DNA of 64,000 nucleotides, from contig NZ_JBHLWN010000027.1 of assembly GCF_042432825.1 (NCBI RefSeq), positions 1 through 64,000 of the forward strand. Reading direction: 5' to 3'. The translations under genes and the position numbers were made by a program. Numbering within the stretch: the first letter of the stretch is position 1; each line of letters opens with the position of its first letter. The notes beneath the pieces are model-generated. The model was given only the letters and a program-made list of their open reading frames with translations. It was not told where the DNA came from and searched no databases. This document shows, piece after piece, positions 1 to 8,141 of this stretch. Source of the DNA: Gordoniibacillus chartarius (GTDB lineage Bacteria > Bacillota > Bacilli > Paenibacillales > NBRC-103111).

Positions 1-203
1 CCTTTCTATTAATTCCATTTTAATAGGTTTGAGAGTTTACACAAAGAATTTTACAGCCTCAATTATGGCATTGGATATGCACCCAAATCGGCTTCGCCTT
101 ACAAAACACAAAGCTTGCATCGGTTAAGGAAGGCGATCCGTTGGACACTTTGCTTAACGCAGTGACTAAGCTAAAGCGTTAATGGAACAGGCGCAACGGC
201 GCT

Positions 204-500
204 CTAAGGTTGAACGACAATAAACTCAATATCGTCAAATTTCTCGTTGTACCTTACATGAAGATCAAGACCATCCAGCACCCAGGTGTTACTTTCCTCC
301 ATATAGAACGTAACGCTATCGATTTGATGGGTCAGCGCCGCGTTCACAGGACTGTCCTTCATCATACCCAGAGAGTATCCGGGCTTGACGCTCTCACATC
401 CGCCCATACGGACAAAAATTCGGACGTTATCGCCGTCTTTCAGCGACATTTCTTGTTTCAGCCAACGTGCCGCTGCGTCATCGATCTTTAAAGTGGACAT
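204..500 (-). CDS. HesB/IscA-like family protein
   Basis: A 98-residue protein resembling the HesB/YneR group of iron-sulfur-biogenesis (A-type) domain proteins. The N-terminal half reads MSTLKIDDAAARWLKQEM and is followed by a glycine-rich core (VRMGGCESVKPGYSLG) typical of HesB-like folds. Only one cysteine sits in this loop, and the CxC pair of true IscA proteins is absent, so a role as an Fe-S carrier is uncertain. The ATG at 500 is chosen over the upstream one at 521 because GAGGAAGG lies just before it. It directly follows the UPF0158 gene on the same strand, so the two are probably co-transcribed. The family call comes from sequence character; the function is inferred. Confidence 0.7.
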   Translation of the reverse strand: MSTLKIDDAAARWLKQEMSLKDGDNVRIFVRMGGCESVKPGYSLGMMKDSPVNAALTHQIDSVTFYMEESNTWVLDGLDLHVRYNEKFDDIEFIVVQP

Positions 501-517
501 GGAACCCTTCCTCTTCT

Positions 518-1177
518 TCATTTATTTTTATCATGGCCTTCATCAATTTGCAGCTGTACGCGGAATCCGCAACCCTCCAGCCACTCCAAAACCCGTTCAC
601 GATTCCGGCTTTCACAAAACGCATAATACCTCTGCAGCTCGCCGGGATCTGCCGCCAATGTATCTTTATATCTGCGAAAAATTTTACGACCGCCTAACAA
701 CACATCATTTAGTTTGTTTTTCAAACGCTCATTCGATACGGTTGTTGTAAAATCCTCCATATCTGTGTAGCCTTCGTCAGATTCCCTATGCGGGACACGA
801 AAATAGGTTTCGTTATACCCTTCCTCTATCATTTCGCTAAGCTCTTCGTCTTCCTCATCACTGTCGAAAGTTCTTATTGGAATGATCTCCCCGGTGTCGA
901 TATGCAGAAAAAAATCGATTCCTTCGACATATATATCATAAGTTTCTATAAGCTCTTTCAACTGCTGGTCGGTCAACTTAAGCTCTTTCATCGGTACCTC
1001 CATTGTCGACTTGGATACCCGTTTTTGTTCCGCTTCATGCTCCTCCCACGTGATCCCGTAGGGATATCCACAGTCGGTATATCCGGCAATGAAGTAAAAA
1101 TGCTCATCTTGTTCCGGCAATGGGAATTCATTTGCTTTTTCACGTAAGCTGCTCTTCGTCTTTCTCACTTCAGTCAC
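518..1177 (-). CDS. UPF0158 family protein
   Basis: A 219-residue acidic cytosolic protein with no membrane segment. The middle (about residues 70-200) has the pattern of UPF0158 proteins: LTDQQLKELIETYD, then a strand carrying the dyad FFLHIDTGEIIPI, an acidic run (DSDEEDEEL), and a C-terminal part with FCESRNRERVLEWLEG. The family has no established biochemical role. The start is a GTG at 1177 preceded by AAAGGAT. It lies immediately upstream of the HesB-like gene on the same strand with a 17-base gap, which suggests a two-gene unit. No regulatory signal was recognised in front of it. Confidence 0.7.
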   Translation of the reverse strand: MTEVRKTKSSLREKANEFPLPEQDEHFYFIAGYTDCGYPYGITWEEHEAEQKRVSKSTMEVPMKELKLTDQQLKELIETYDIYVEGIDFFLHIDTGEIIPIRTFDSDEEDEELSEMIEEGYNETYFRVPHRESDEGYTDMEDFTTTVSNERLKNKLNDVLLGGRKIFRRYKDTLAADPGELQRYYAFCESRNRERVLEWLEGCGFRVQLQIDEGHDKNK

Positions 1178-1535
1178 CGATATCCTTTATTAAGCCTTTA
1201 GATGCTCCAAGTCTAGCTTAGCATTTCGGGCACCAAAAATCGATATCAGCCCGTAAAATCTGCCCGCCGCTTCTCCAACGAGGGATTATCCATGTAATGG
1301 CATATCGCAAACATGTTTCACGTGTGACTACATTCAGCGTCATCAAGCGACTGATGGCGACAGATTCGAATAAACTTCTCAGTTCTCTCCGCAAATTCCA
1401 TCATCCAAATCGTAAATCTAACAAAATGAAAAAGTCTGCTCAATCTCCATTACGTACGGGAGCTGGCAGACTTTCGATGGTTAACTATTCTACGTTCTAT
1501 CATCAAACGAAGTCTCTGGAGCAGCGGGCTACGGC
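1178..1535. other. Intergenic stretch without a recognisable gene
   Basis: About 360 bases between the UPF0158 gene and the alpha-galactosidase remnant. Apart from the hairpin at 1431-1474 I see no convincing coding pattern; an open frame of 99 codons on the plus strand (1297-1596) has no family resemblance and runs into the antisense of the remnant. Confidence 0.5.
1431..1474 (-). terminator. Rho-independent terminator downstream of the alpha-galactosidase remnant
   Basis: On the minus strand the arms AAAGTCTGC and GCAGACTTT pair around an interrupted stem-loop, and a run of five T follows the 3' arm. It lies just after the stop of the glycosidase remnant and is probably the old terminator of that gene. 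Confidence 0.65.
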
Positions 1536-1870
1536 CTACCGGGCTTCCTCCGTCAGGATGAAAGTGCCGCTCCGTGCGGCGGAACCTCGGCTGTGAGCTC
1601 ACGATCCAGTGAGCCGAGCTGCTGGCCGGTCCACAGCTCCTTGGCCCGCGCGGCACCGCTTACGCCTAATTCGGCTAGCGGTATGGCGATAACGTCCGGC
1701 TCCTCAGCGGCATTAAACAGCGCAGCGTAGCGCACGCCATCCGGACCTTCGGCCTGCGGGCACCGGAGCTAAAGCGGCGCATATGCGTACCTCACGGTTC
1801 GTGAGCAGCGACAACGTCCACTCGTCGTTATCGCGAAGCTCTCCGGTACAGGATGCCATGCCGTTACCAC
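1536..1870 (-). pseudogene. Remnant of an alpha-galactosidase (GH27-like) C-terminus
   Basis: Three pieces in different frames add up to the C-terminal end of a GH27-like alpha-galactosidase. The first reads NDEWTLSLLTNREV, the 'ltNxev' segment that ends the catalytic barrel. The second, in another frame, is AALFNAAEEPDVIAIPLAELG followed by ELWTGQQLGSL and VPPHGAA, the hallmark of the C-terminal beta-sandwich. The third is GTFILTEEAR before a stop at 1536. At least two frameshifts separate the pieces and the catalytic barrel is missing upstream, where another gene begins. The remnant lies next to a sugar ABC transporter locus, suggesting that the locus once included a galactoside hydrolase. 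Confidence 0.65.
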
Positions 1871-1897
1871 CTTTTGTTTTTCGTCTCGGCGGACTCG

Positions 1898-2956
1898 CTA
1901 ATAGCTTCTGTTAACTATCTCGCCGGCCGCGGTTACCTGAGTAAACACGTTTTCCGTCGTAACGATCCGCTTCGGAATCGTGTTCCCCTTCACGATCTCC
2001 TTGACCGCCTGAATGAGATTCGGACCTAGCAGCGGATTGCATTCGACGACCAGATTGATCTTCCCCTCACTGAGCTTCTCGAGCGCTCTCCTCGTGCCGT
2101 CCACCGTCACGATCACAATGTCCTTTCCCGGAACCAAGCCGAGTTGTTCAATAGCTTCAATGGCCCCCAAAGTCATATCGTCGTTATGGGAAAACAGCAC
2201 CCGAATTTGACCTTTTCGCTCGTGCAAAAACTTCTTCATCACCTCTTTACCCTTATCCGTCGTGAAATCGGCATGATCGCTTTCAATAATCCGGAATTGA
2301 CTATGATTCGCAATAACATCGCGAAAGCCTTTGCCTCTTGCGATAGATGGCGTCGAACCTTCCGTCCCCTTCAACTCGACAATTCCAATCGGTTCACGCT
2401 GATCCGAAAATTTGTCCAATAAATATTTACCGGCTTTACGCCCCTCCTCATAAAAATCGGAACCGATGTGGGTGACATAAAGAGACGTATCCGAAACATC
2501 CACATAACGATCAATAATAACGACAGGGATGCCGGCCTTCTCTACTTCCCTCAGGACAGGCTCCCAGCCGGTCTCTACAACAGGCGCAACGGCGATAACG
2601 TCAACCTTTTGCTTGACAAACTCTCGTATCGCCTCGAATTGTTTGTCCTGCGATTGCTCGGCATTCTCCATCATGATTTTCACATCGGACTCCGCTGCGG
2701 ATTCCATGATTGACGACGTATTCGCTAAGCGCCAAGCACTCTCCGAGCCAAGCTGTGAAAATCCCAGGACAGGTACCTTACGTACAATGGTTTCCTGGGG
2801 CAGCTCTTGATGTCCTGCTTTAGTTGGAGTCCCGGCTTCATGATTCATCGGTGCCTGCTCACAGCTTGTAGATAATACGAGTATGCACATCGTAACAACA
2901 AGACCCGATAGCACAGCCAGCGGCTTCATCGCTTTACTAAGCTGCATGGGATGCAT
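1898..2956 (-). CDS. Sugar ABC transporter substrate-binding lipoprotein (LacI/RbsB-type fold)
   Basis: A 352-residue secreted lipoprotein with a hydrophobic signal and lipobox ending LSTSC (Cys32). The mature part follows the YtfQ/RbsB type: GFSQLGSESAWRLANT, QKVDVIAVAPVVETGW, VVIIDR, YVTHIGSDFYEEGRKAG, GTEGSTPSIARGKGF, and VLFSHNDDMTLGAIEAIEQLG. It should bind a monosaccharide outside the membrane and deliver it to the permease encoded upstream on the same strand. It is clearly a paralogue of the protein at 6842-7885, sharing the same motif order. A 296-base gap with a terminator separates it from the permease operon, so it may be transcribed on its own. The start at 2956 is preceded by AAGGAGGAG. 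Confidence 0.85.
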   Translation of the reverse strand: MHPMQLSKAMKPLAVLSGLVVTMCILVLSTSCEQAPMNHEAGTPTKAGHQELPQETIVRKVPVLGFSQLGSESAWRLANTSSIMESAAESDVKIMMENAEQSQDKQFEAIREFVKQKVDVIAVAPVVETGWEPVLREVEKAGIPVVIIDRYVDVSDTSLYVTHIGSDFYEEGRKAGKYLLDKFSDQREPIGIVELKGTEGSTPSIARGKGFRDVIANHSQFRIIESDHADFTTDKGKEVMKKFLHERKGQIRVLFSHNDDMTLGAIEAIEQLGLVPGKDIVIVTVDGTRRALEKLSEGKINLVVECNPLLGPNLIQAVKEIVKGNTIPKRIVTTENVFTQVTAAGEIVNRSY

Positions 2957-3014
2957 GCTCCTCCTTCTCCCGGCCCGCGGTACCGGTCACACGGCGACGG
3001 TCAGCCTCCGGCCG

Positions 3015-3143
3015 CTAGTCGTTGACACGGGCTCTCGTATCGATGACTTCATTTGATCGAGGAGAGCCGTCTTCGCCGTTCGCACCTAAGGGTTGACGCG
3101 GCTTTCTTGCAAGCATTCGCAGCATTCTATGTATATTTTGCAT
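3015..3143 (-). CDS. Possible small protein of 42 residues
   Basis: An open frame beginning MQNIHRMLRMLARKPRQP and ending at TAG, preceded by a G-rich Shine-Dalgarno-like run (AGGGGGGGAC) four bases before the ATG. It lies between the permease-operon terminator and the binding-protein gene, on the same strand as both, so it could be a leader peptide of the 1898-2956 gene. The protein is basic at the N-terminus and acidic at the C-terminus, with no signal peptide or known family. The case rests only on the ribosome binding site and position. Confidence 0.25.
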   Translation of the reverse strand: MQNIHRMLRMLARKPRQPLGANGEDGSPRSNEVIDTRARVND

Positions 3144-3191
3144 GCTAGTCCCCCCCTGATCAAGATGTTTTTGAAAGCGCTGCATAGGAAT

Positions 3192-3243
3192 AAAAAAAGA
3201 GCATTGCTCGACAAAGTTGTATTTTTGTCAATCATGCTCTTTC
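3192..3243 (-). terminator. Rho-independent terminator of the sugar permease operon
   Basis: On the minus strand AAAGAGCATGATTGACAAA pairs imperfectly with TTTGTCGAGCAATGCTCTTT, and the 3' arm runs into seven T. It sits right after the yjfF-like stop codon at 3253 and closes the four-gene transporter operon. Confidence 0.85.
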
Positions 3244-3252
3244 ATTCTTTGA

Positions 3253-4215
3253 CTACCTTCTCTGCAACCAGCTTCGTTCACTTAGCAATCGCTGCAGAAG
3301 AATAAACATAAACAGCAATATGCCGATTACGATCTTCGTCCACCAGGAGCTGAGCGTTCCTTCAAAGCTGATGATCGTTTGAATAACGCCTTGGATCATC
3401 ACGCCGAAGAATGTTCCTACGATATACCCTACACCGCCGGTCAGCAGCGTGCCGCCGATCACGACCGCGGCAATCGCGTCCAGCTCCATGCCCATAGCAT
3501 GCAGGCCATAACCCGACAGCATGTAGAAGGTGAAGACGACACCGGCCAGGGAAGAGCATAAGCCGCTAAACGCATAGATCAGCATTTTGGTGCGCCCGAC
3601 CGGCAAACCCATGAGCAGAGCGGATTGCTCGCTGCCGCCTAATGCGTAGGTGTTTCTGCCGAACCGTGTATAGTGTGCAAAATAAAAACCTGAGAAAACA
3701 ACGAGTAAAGCGATGATCACGCTGATCGAAATAAAGCTGCCGCCCGGCAGCTGAAGCTTCGTCTGGGCAACGCTGGTATAGAATGCGTTATCGATCGTGA
3801 TCGTATTAATGTCGATAATATAGCACAGGCCTCTCGCCAGAAACATTCCCGATAAGGTGACAATGAACGGCTCGACTTTGAAATAATGAATAATGGCCCC
3901 CATTCCCCAGCCGAATACGGCTCCAATGATCAACACGAACGGAATGACAACCATCGGCGGCCAGCCGGCTTGCAATAAGCTCGCTGAAATCATCGTCGTT
4001 AATGCAATGACCGAGCCTACGGATAAATCGATCCCGCCCGATATGATGACGAAGGTCATCCCGACCGCCGCTATCAATAAGAAAGCATTATCGATCAGCA
4101 AATTCATGAGTACTTGGCTGGAGAAAAACCCCGTATACCGGAAGGAACCGATCGCAAACATGAGCAAAAACAAACCGATCGTGACCATGATGGGAATATG
4201 CTGCTTCTTAAGCAT
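3253..4215 (-). CDS. yjfF: Sugar ABC transporter permease, YjfF-like
   Basis: A 320-residue membrane protein of the RbsC/BPD_transp_2 family with about eight hydrophobic segments. Family landmarks include GMTFVIISGGIDLSVGSV (residues about 55-72) and the cytoplasmic loop LGGSEQSALLMGLPVGR, which contacts the ATPase; the C-terminal half carries AVVIGGTLLTGGVGYIVGT. In YtfQRT-YjfF systems two different permeases form the channel for a hexofuranose or pentose sugar. The gene overlaps the preceding permease gene by 8 bases, so the products are probably made together. The substrate cannot be read from the sequence; galactofuranose or arabinose are the family precedents. Confidence 0.9.
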   Translation of the reverse strand: MLKKQHIPIMVTIGLFLLMFAIGSFRYTGFFSSQVLMNLLIDNAFLLIAAVGMTFVIISGGIDLSVGSVIALTTMISASLLQAGWPPMVVIPFVLIIGAVFGWGMGAIIHYFKVEPFIVTLSGMFLARGLCYIIDINTITIDNAFYTSVAQTKLQLPGGSFISISVIIALLVVFSGFYFAHYTRFGRNTYALGGSEQSALLMGLPVGRTKMLIYAFSGLCSSLAGVVFTFYMLSGYGLHAMGMELDAIAAVVIGGTLLTGGVGYIVGTFFGVMIQGVIQTIISFEGTLSSWWTKIVIGILLFMFILLQRLLSERSWLQRR

Positions 4216-5251
4216 GCTGCTTTACCTCTCTTTCGGCCGGATAATGCCGGGTTTTCCACCGGAACGCAATGGATTTGCGGAACGCTTCGGATTGAATCAA
4301 GCATACGATCAATACGACGAACGCTTTCACGACTAACGTAATTTCCGGCGGAACGCCGATCATATAGATGGTCGTCGTAAGAGTTTGGATGATCAACGCT
4401 CCGATTAATGTACCTGCTAAATAAAAGCGTCCTCCATTAAGGGAGGTTCCGCCGATAACGACAGCCAGAATGGCATCAAGCTCAACCCAGAGGCCGGCGT
4501 TGTTACCGTCCGCACTGGATACGTTAGAGCTGAGAATCAATCCGGCGATGGCAGCACATAAGCTGCAGAACATGTAAACAAACAAGATTACCGTTTTGGA
4601 TTTGACGCCGGCAAGCTGGCTCGCCGTCGGCTTGCATCCGACGGATTCGATAAATAGGCCGAGAGCTGTCTTTCTGGTCAGCAAATACGCGATGGCAAAT
4701 ACCGCTGCTACAATAAAGATGGAGAACGGCAGTGTTGCCAGCGAGCCTGCCCCAATGAATTTGTAATGGTCATTCGATACCGTAATGATCTGACCGTTAG
4801 TAATTAGCTGAGCTACTCCGCGGCCGGAGACCATCAAAATCAGTGTAGCAATAATAGGCTGAATCCCCACGCTGGCGACAAGGAAGCCGTTCCACAATCC
4901 GAGCACAACCGCAACCAGCAAGGAGATGCCCACGGCTGCAAGCACATCCACGATTTGGCCTCCGCCGGTGCTAATGCTCAAACACGATATAGCGCCCGAG
5001 ATGGCCACCACAGAGCCTACGGACAGATCGACCCCTTTGGAACCTGCGATGACGAGCGTCATCCCAATGGCCACGATAATCAGTGGGGAACCGAAATTTA
5101 AAATATCGATTAAACTGCCGTACAGATGTCCGTCCCGCATCTTGATCGAGAAGAAATCCGGCGAATACAGCAAATTAAATAACAGCAACGCGCCTAAAAA
5201 AGTTAACGGCCAAAATAACCGGTGCTTCATCATATTCCCCATGCCTTTCAT
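4208..5251 (-). CDS. ytfT: Sugar ABC transporter permease, YtfT-like
   Basis: A 347-residue inner-membrane permease of the same RbsC-like family as its neighbour. It has the landmark GMTLVIAGSKGVDLSVGSVV near residues 62-81, the coupling loop ESVGCKPTASQLAGV, and AVVIGGTSLNGGRFYLAGT toward the C-terminus. About eight to ten membrane-spanning stretches are visible. It is the second gene after the ATPase, overlapping it by 4 bases (ATGA type) and overlapping the YjfF-like gene downstream by 8. The pairing of two dissimilar permeases with one double-domain ATPase is what identifies a YtfQRT-YjfF-type system rather than a simple ribose system. Confidence 0.9.
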   Translation of the reverse strand: MKGMGNMMKHRLFWPLTFLGALLLFNLLYSPDFFSIKMRDGHLYGSLIDILNFGSPLIIVAIGMTLVIAGSKGVDLSVGSVVAISGAISCLSISTGGGQIVDVLAAVGISLLVAVVLGLWNGFLVASVGIQPIIATLILMVSGRGVAQLITNGQIITVSNDHYKFIGAGSLATLPFSIFIVAAVFAIAYLLTRKTALGLFIESVGCKPTASQLAGVKSKTVILFVYMFCSLCAAIAGLILSSNVSSADGNNAGLWVELDAILAVVIGGTSLNGGRFYLAGTLIGALIIQTLTTTIYMIGVPPEITLVVKAFVVLIVCLIQSEAFRKSIAFRWKTRHYPAEREVKQHA

Positions 5252-6756
5252 CCCCCCGCAATTGCCTTCATGACATTTTTCTGGCTCATTTCGTCGCCTG
5301 CCATCTCTTGAACCTTATGTCTGTCGCGCAGCACTACGATTTTATGGCTTACACGCAGAACCTCCTCCAGCTCCGAGGAAATAAACAATACGGACATGCC
5401 CTTCTGCGCTAAGGACAAGACCAGCTTCTGAATTTCCGCTTTGGCTCCAATATCGATTCCCCTCGTCGGCTCATCCAGGATCAGCAGCTTGGGCTGAGTC
5501 AAGAGCCATCGGGCGAGCAGCACTTTTTGCTGATTGCCGCCGCTCAAATTTTTGATCAAATGCTCCGGCTTCGGCGGATTAATATTCAGTGCACGAATAT
5601 ATTCATCGGCAATTTCATCCTGACGCTTCCTGGATATCGTCTTGAACCACCCTTGCGATGCTTGAAGAGCCAAGATCATATTCTCACGCACCGTTAAATC
5701 ATCAATAATGCCCTCGGCTTTCCGATTCTCGGAGCAGAACGCGATGCCGTGATCAATAGCTTGTCTCGGTGTGTGGAGCGCCACCTTGGCCCCCTCTATC
5801 GTCATTTCCCCGGTATCCGCTTTGTCCGCTGCGAAGAACAGCCTTGCGAGCTCGGTTCTTCCGGAGCCTAACAGCCCGGCAAGACCGACAATTTCACCCT
5901 TATGAATCGTCAGATCAACAGGCTCGATTGTGCCCTTTCTCCCTATACCGGTTGCTTGAACCATGACCTCATGATTCACGTGACGTTCCGCTTCCTCTTT
6001 CGGAAGCTCCTCAAGCACATGCAGATCCTTGCCGATCATCTTCGATACGAGTTCTATACGGGGAAGGTCCTTCGCCATATATTCCCCAATAAACTCTCCG
6101 CCCCGGAGAATGGTTATTCGATCTGAAATTTCATAAACCTGATCTAAGAAGTGAGTGACGAACAGGATCGCAAGTCCTTCGCTTTTCAATCGGGTCATGA
6201 CTGAGAAGAGCTGGACGACTTCGCCTCGATCCAAGCTGGAGGTTGGTTCATCCAATATCAATACTTTGGCGGAAATGTTAAGTGCCCTTGCAATGGCTAC
6301 AAGCTGTTGAACGGCGACCGAATACGCATGCAAAGGCTGCGTAACGTCAATGTCCAGGTTCATTCTTTTCTTCAATAGCTCTTGGGCATTCCGATTCATT
6401 TCTTTCCATAAAATACTTCCGAACCGGCGCGGCTCACGCCCAATGTAAATATTCTCGGCCACGGACAAATTGGGACAAAGGTTAACCTCCTGGTACACCG
6501 TGCTGATCCCGGCATGCTGCGCGTCCTGCGGGCTAGTAATTTTCACCTGCTGATGATTTAATTCTACGGTCCCCTTATCAATCGAATGAACGCCCGTAAG
6601 CACTTTAATCAATGTAGACTTTCCGGCGCCGTTCTCCCCCATCAAGGCATGAACCTCGCCCGGGAACAATCTGAAGTTTACGTTAGTTAATGCCTTAACG
6701 CCCGGAAATTGCTTATGAATTCCGGTCATTTGCAGCACCGGCCCATGATGCTTCAT
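5248..6756 (-). CDS. ytfR: Sugar ABC transporter ATP-binding protein with two ATPase domains, YtfR-like
   Basis: A 502-residue ATPase made of two fused nucleotide-binding domains, the arrangement of RbsA/MglA/YtfR. The first domain has Walker A GENGAGKST (residues 40-48) and LILDEPTSSLD. The second has the degenerate Walker A GLLGSGRTEL usual for this class, followed by the signature LSGGNQQKVLLARWL and LLILDEPTRGID. It powers import through the two permeases encoded downstream. The gene sits between the main binding protein (86-base gap with a stem-loop) and the YtfT-like permease (4-base overlap). Nothing is missing compared with the family, so it should be functional. Confidence 0.93.
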   Translation of the reverse strand: MKHHGPVLQMTGIHKQFPGVKALTNVNFRLFPGEVHALMGENGAGKSTLIKVLTGVHSIDKGTVELNHQQVKITSPQDAQHAGISTVYQEVNLCPNLSVAENIYIGREPRRFGSILWKEMNRNAQELLKKRMNLDIDVTQPLHAYSVAVQQLVAIARALNISAKVLILDEPTSSLDRGEVVQLFSVMTRLKSEGLAILFVTHFLDQVYEISDRITILRGGEFIGEYMAKDLPRIELVSKMIGKDLHVLEELPKEEAERHVNHEVMVQATGIGRKGTIEPVDLTIHKGEIVGLAGLLGSGRTELARLFFAADKADTGEMTIEGAKVALHTPRQAIDHGIAFCSENRKAEGIIDDLTVRENMILALQASQGWFKTISRKRQDEIADEYIRALNINPPKPEHLIKNLSGGNQQKVLLARWLLTQPKLLILDEPTRGIDIGAKAEIQKLVLSLAQKGMSVLFISSELEEVLRVSHKIVVLRDRHKVQEMAGDEMSQKNVMKAIAGG

Positions 6757-6778
6757 ACAGCCTCTCCTCTCTAATAAT

Positions 6779-6822
6779 GAGGAGAGCTACTCCATTCAGC
6801 CGATGCGGAGCAGCTCTTCTCT
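6779..6822 (-). promoter_or_regulatory. Intercistronic stem-loop between binding protein and ATPase genes
   Basis: The minus-strand transcript can fold GAGAAGAGCTGCTCC against GGAGTAGCTCTCCTC. No U-run follows on the minus strand (the T-run lies on the other strand), so it looks like a transcript-stabilising or processing hairpin rather than a terminator. Such hairpins commonly let the binding protein be made in excess of the membrane parts. Confidence 0.6.
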
Positions 6823-6841
6823 TTTTATTTATGATCCGATC

Positions 6842-7885
6842 TTAGTACTGGCGGTTCGGCAGCTCCCGCTTCGCGTCTTCGGAAGTGAATACGCCTTCTT
6901 TGGTAACGATACGCTTCGGAATTTCTTTGCCGGCAAGGACGTCGTTCACAGCTTGCATCAGCTGTTCGCCAAGCAGCGGGTTGCATTCCACGATGAAGTT
7001 GATTTTGCCTTCACTTGCCGCAACGAAGCCGTCCTTCACACCGTCGACCGAAATGATCGTAATATCTTTACCCGGCTTGAGACCCGCTTCTTCGATTGCT
7101 TGAATCGCCCCGAGAGCCATATCGTCGTTATGAGCGTACAGTACGTTAATGTTCTTGTGAGCCTTCAGGAACGCTTGCATAACTTCTTTGCCCTTGGCAC
7201 GAGTGAAGTCGCCCGTTTGCGAAGCAATCACCTTCAGGTTCGGGCTTGACTTGATCACTTCTTCGAAGCCGGCCTTGCGGTCGTTCGCCGGCGCCGAGCC
7301 TGTCGTACCCTGAAGCTCTACAATGTTTACGGTATCCTTCGAATCCTTGTACTTATCGACAAGCCACTTGCCCGCTTTACGGCCTTCCTCCACGAAGTCG
7401 GAGCCAATGAAGGTCCGGTACAGGGACGTATCCTTCGAATCAACAGCACGGTCAGTCAAAATAACCGGAATGTTCGCATCCTTCGCTTCTTTCAGGACCG
7501 TATCCCAGCCGGATTCTACGACCGGAGAGAAGGCGATGACGTCTACCTTTTGCTGAATGTACGTACGGATCGCTTTGATTTGATTTTCCTGCTTTTGCTG
7601 TGCGTCGGAAAATTTCAGTTCGAAGCCGGCTGCTTTGGCGGAGTCTTGAATCGACTTGGTGTTCGCTGTTCGCCAACCGCTCTCGGCACCGACTTGAGCG
7701 AAGCCGAGCGTAATTTTTTTGTTCGCCGGTGCGGCAGCCGGTGCCGTTGACGTGCCGGCATTCGTCTGTGGAGCCGCCGCTTTATTCCCTGCATTCGTGC
7801 CGCCTTGTCCTCCGCTTGCGCAGGCTGCCGTGAACAACATCATGGCTGAAGCCAGAATGACTCCGAGTGTCTTTGTCGATTTCAT
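6842..7885 (-). CDS. ytfQ: Sugar ABC transporter substrate-binding lipoprotein, YtfQ-like
   Basis: A 347-residue lipoprotein: signal peptide, lipobox TAAC (Cys22), a low-complexity Ala/Asn/Thr linker to about residue 55, then a periplasmic-binding-protein domain. Landmarks are LGFAQVGAESGWRTANTKS, QQKVDVIAFSPVVESGWD, YRTFIGSDFVEEGRKAG, GTTGSAPANDRKAGF and VLYAHNDDMALGAIQAIEEAG, which follow E. coli YtfQ, a galactofuranose binder, closely in layout. It is the first gene of the transporter operon, starts with a strong GGGAGGAAA site, and is divergent from the sensor kinase gene, so the shared intergenic region is the likely target of the adjacent regulator. Confidence 0.9.
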   Translation of the reverse strand: MKSTKTLGVILASAMMLFTAACASGGQGGTNAGNKAAAPQTNAGTSTAPAAAPANKKITLGFAQVGAESGWRTANTKSIQDSAKAAGFELKFSDAQQKQENQIKAIRTYIQQKVDVIAFSPVVESGWDTVLKEAKDANIPVILTDRAVDSKDTSLYRTFIGSDFVEEGRKAGKWLVDKYKDSKDTVNIVELQGTTGSAPANDRKAGFEEVIKSSPNLKVIASQTGDFTRAKGKEVMQAFLKAHKNINVLYAHNDDMALGAIQAIEEAGLKPGKDITIISVDGVKDGFVAASEGKINFIVECNPLLGEQLMQAVNDVLAGKEIPKRIVTKEGVFTSEDAKRELPNRQY

Positions 7886-7932
7886 TTAATGTTTCCTCCC
7901 TTTATGTTCACCTGATTGGTTGGTGTGACTAA

Positions 7933-7938
7933 AGTATA
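7933..7938 (-). promoter_or_regulatory. Candidate -10 box of the ytfQRT-yjfF operon
   Basis: TATACT on the minus strand, about 50 bases before the ytfQ-like start. No good -35 hexamer lies 17 bases upstream, which fits a promoter that needs an activator such as the adjacent YesN-type regulator. Confidence 0.4.
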
Positions 7939-8062
7939 GGACACCTGTAACGGAGGGGTATACGGAGTTTCTTCGGCACAATTTATAAATATTTATGCAC
8001 TTTCGTCGGCACGAGAAAAATTCGTTTGTTTATTTATCATCAAAGTGTAGTTTTTTGCCTTA

Positions 8063-8076
8063 TGATTGCGTTTTCA
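8063..8076. promoter_or_regulatory. Candidate catabolite-responsive element (cre) in the divergent promoter region
   Basis: TGAAAACGCAATCA on the minus strand (TGATTGCGTTTTCA on plus) matches the CcpA operator pattern TGWNANCGNTNWCA with one mismatch. It lies between the transporter and kinase genes and overlaps a possible kinase promoter (TTGCGT, 17 bases, CATAAT). Glucose repression through CcpA is inferred. Confidence 0.5.
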
Positions 8077-8141
8077 TAATGGTTGATTCATAATTTAGAT
8101 GAAGGTTTCAACATGTCTCATCCAGTTGAAGGGCATAGATC

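Noticed and set aside
33..182. Open plus-strand frame ending KEGDPLDTLLNAVTKLKR and stop
   Set aside because: Protein-like end of a possible lost gene, but no family is recognised, it has no start codon and stops precede it, so it is not annotated.
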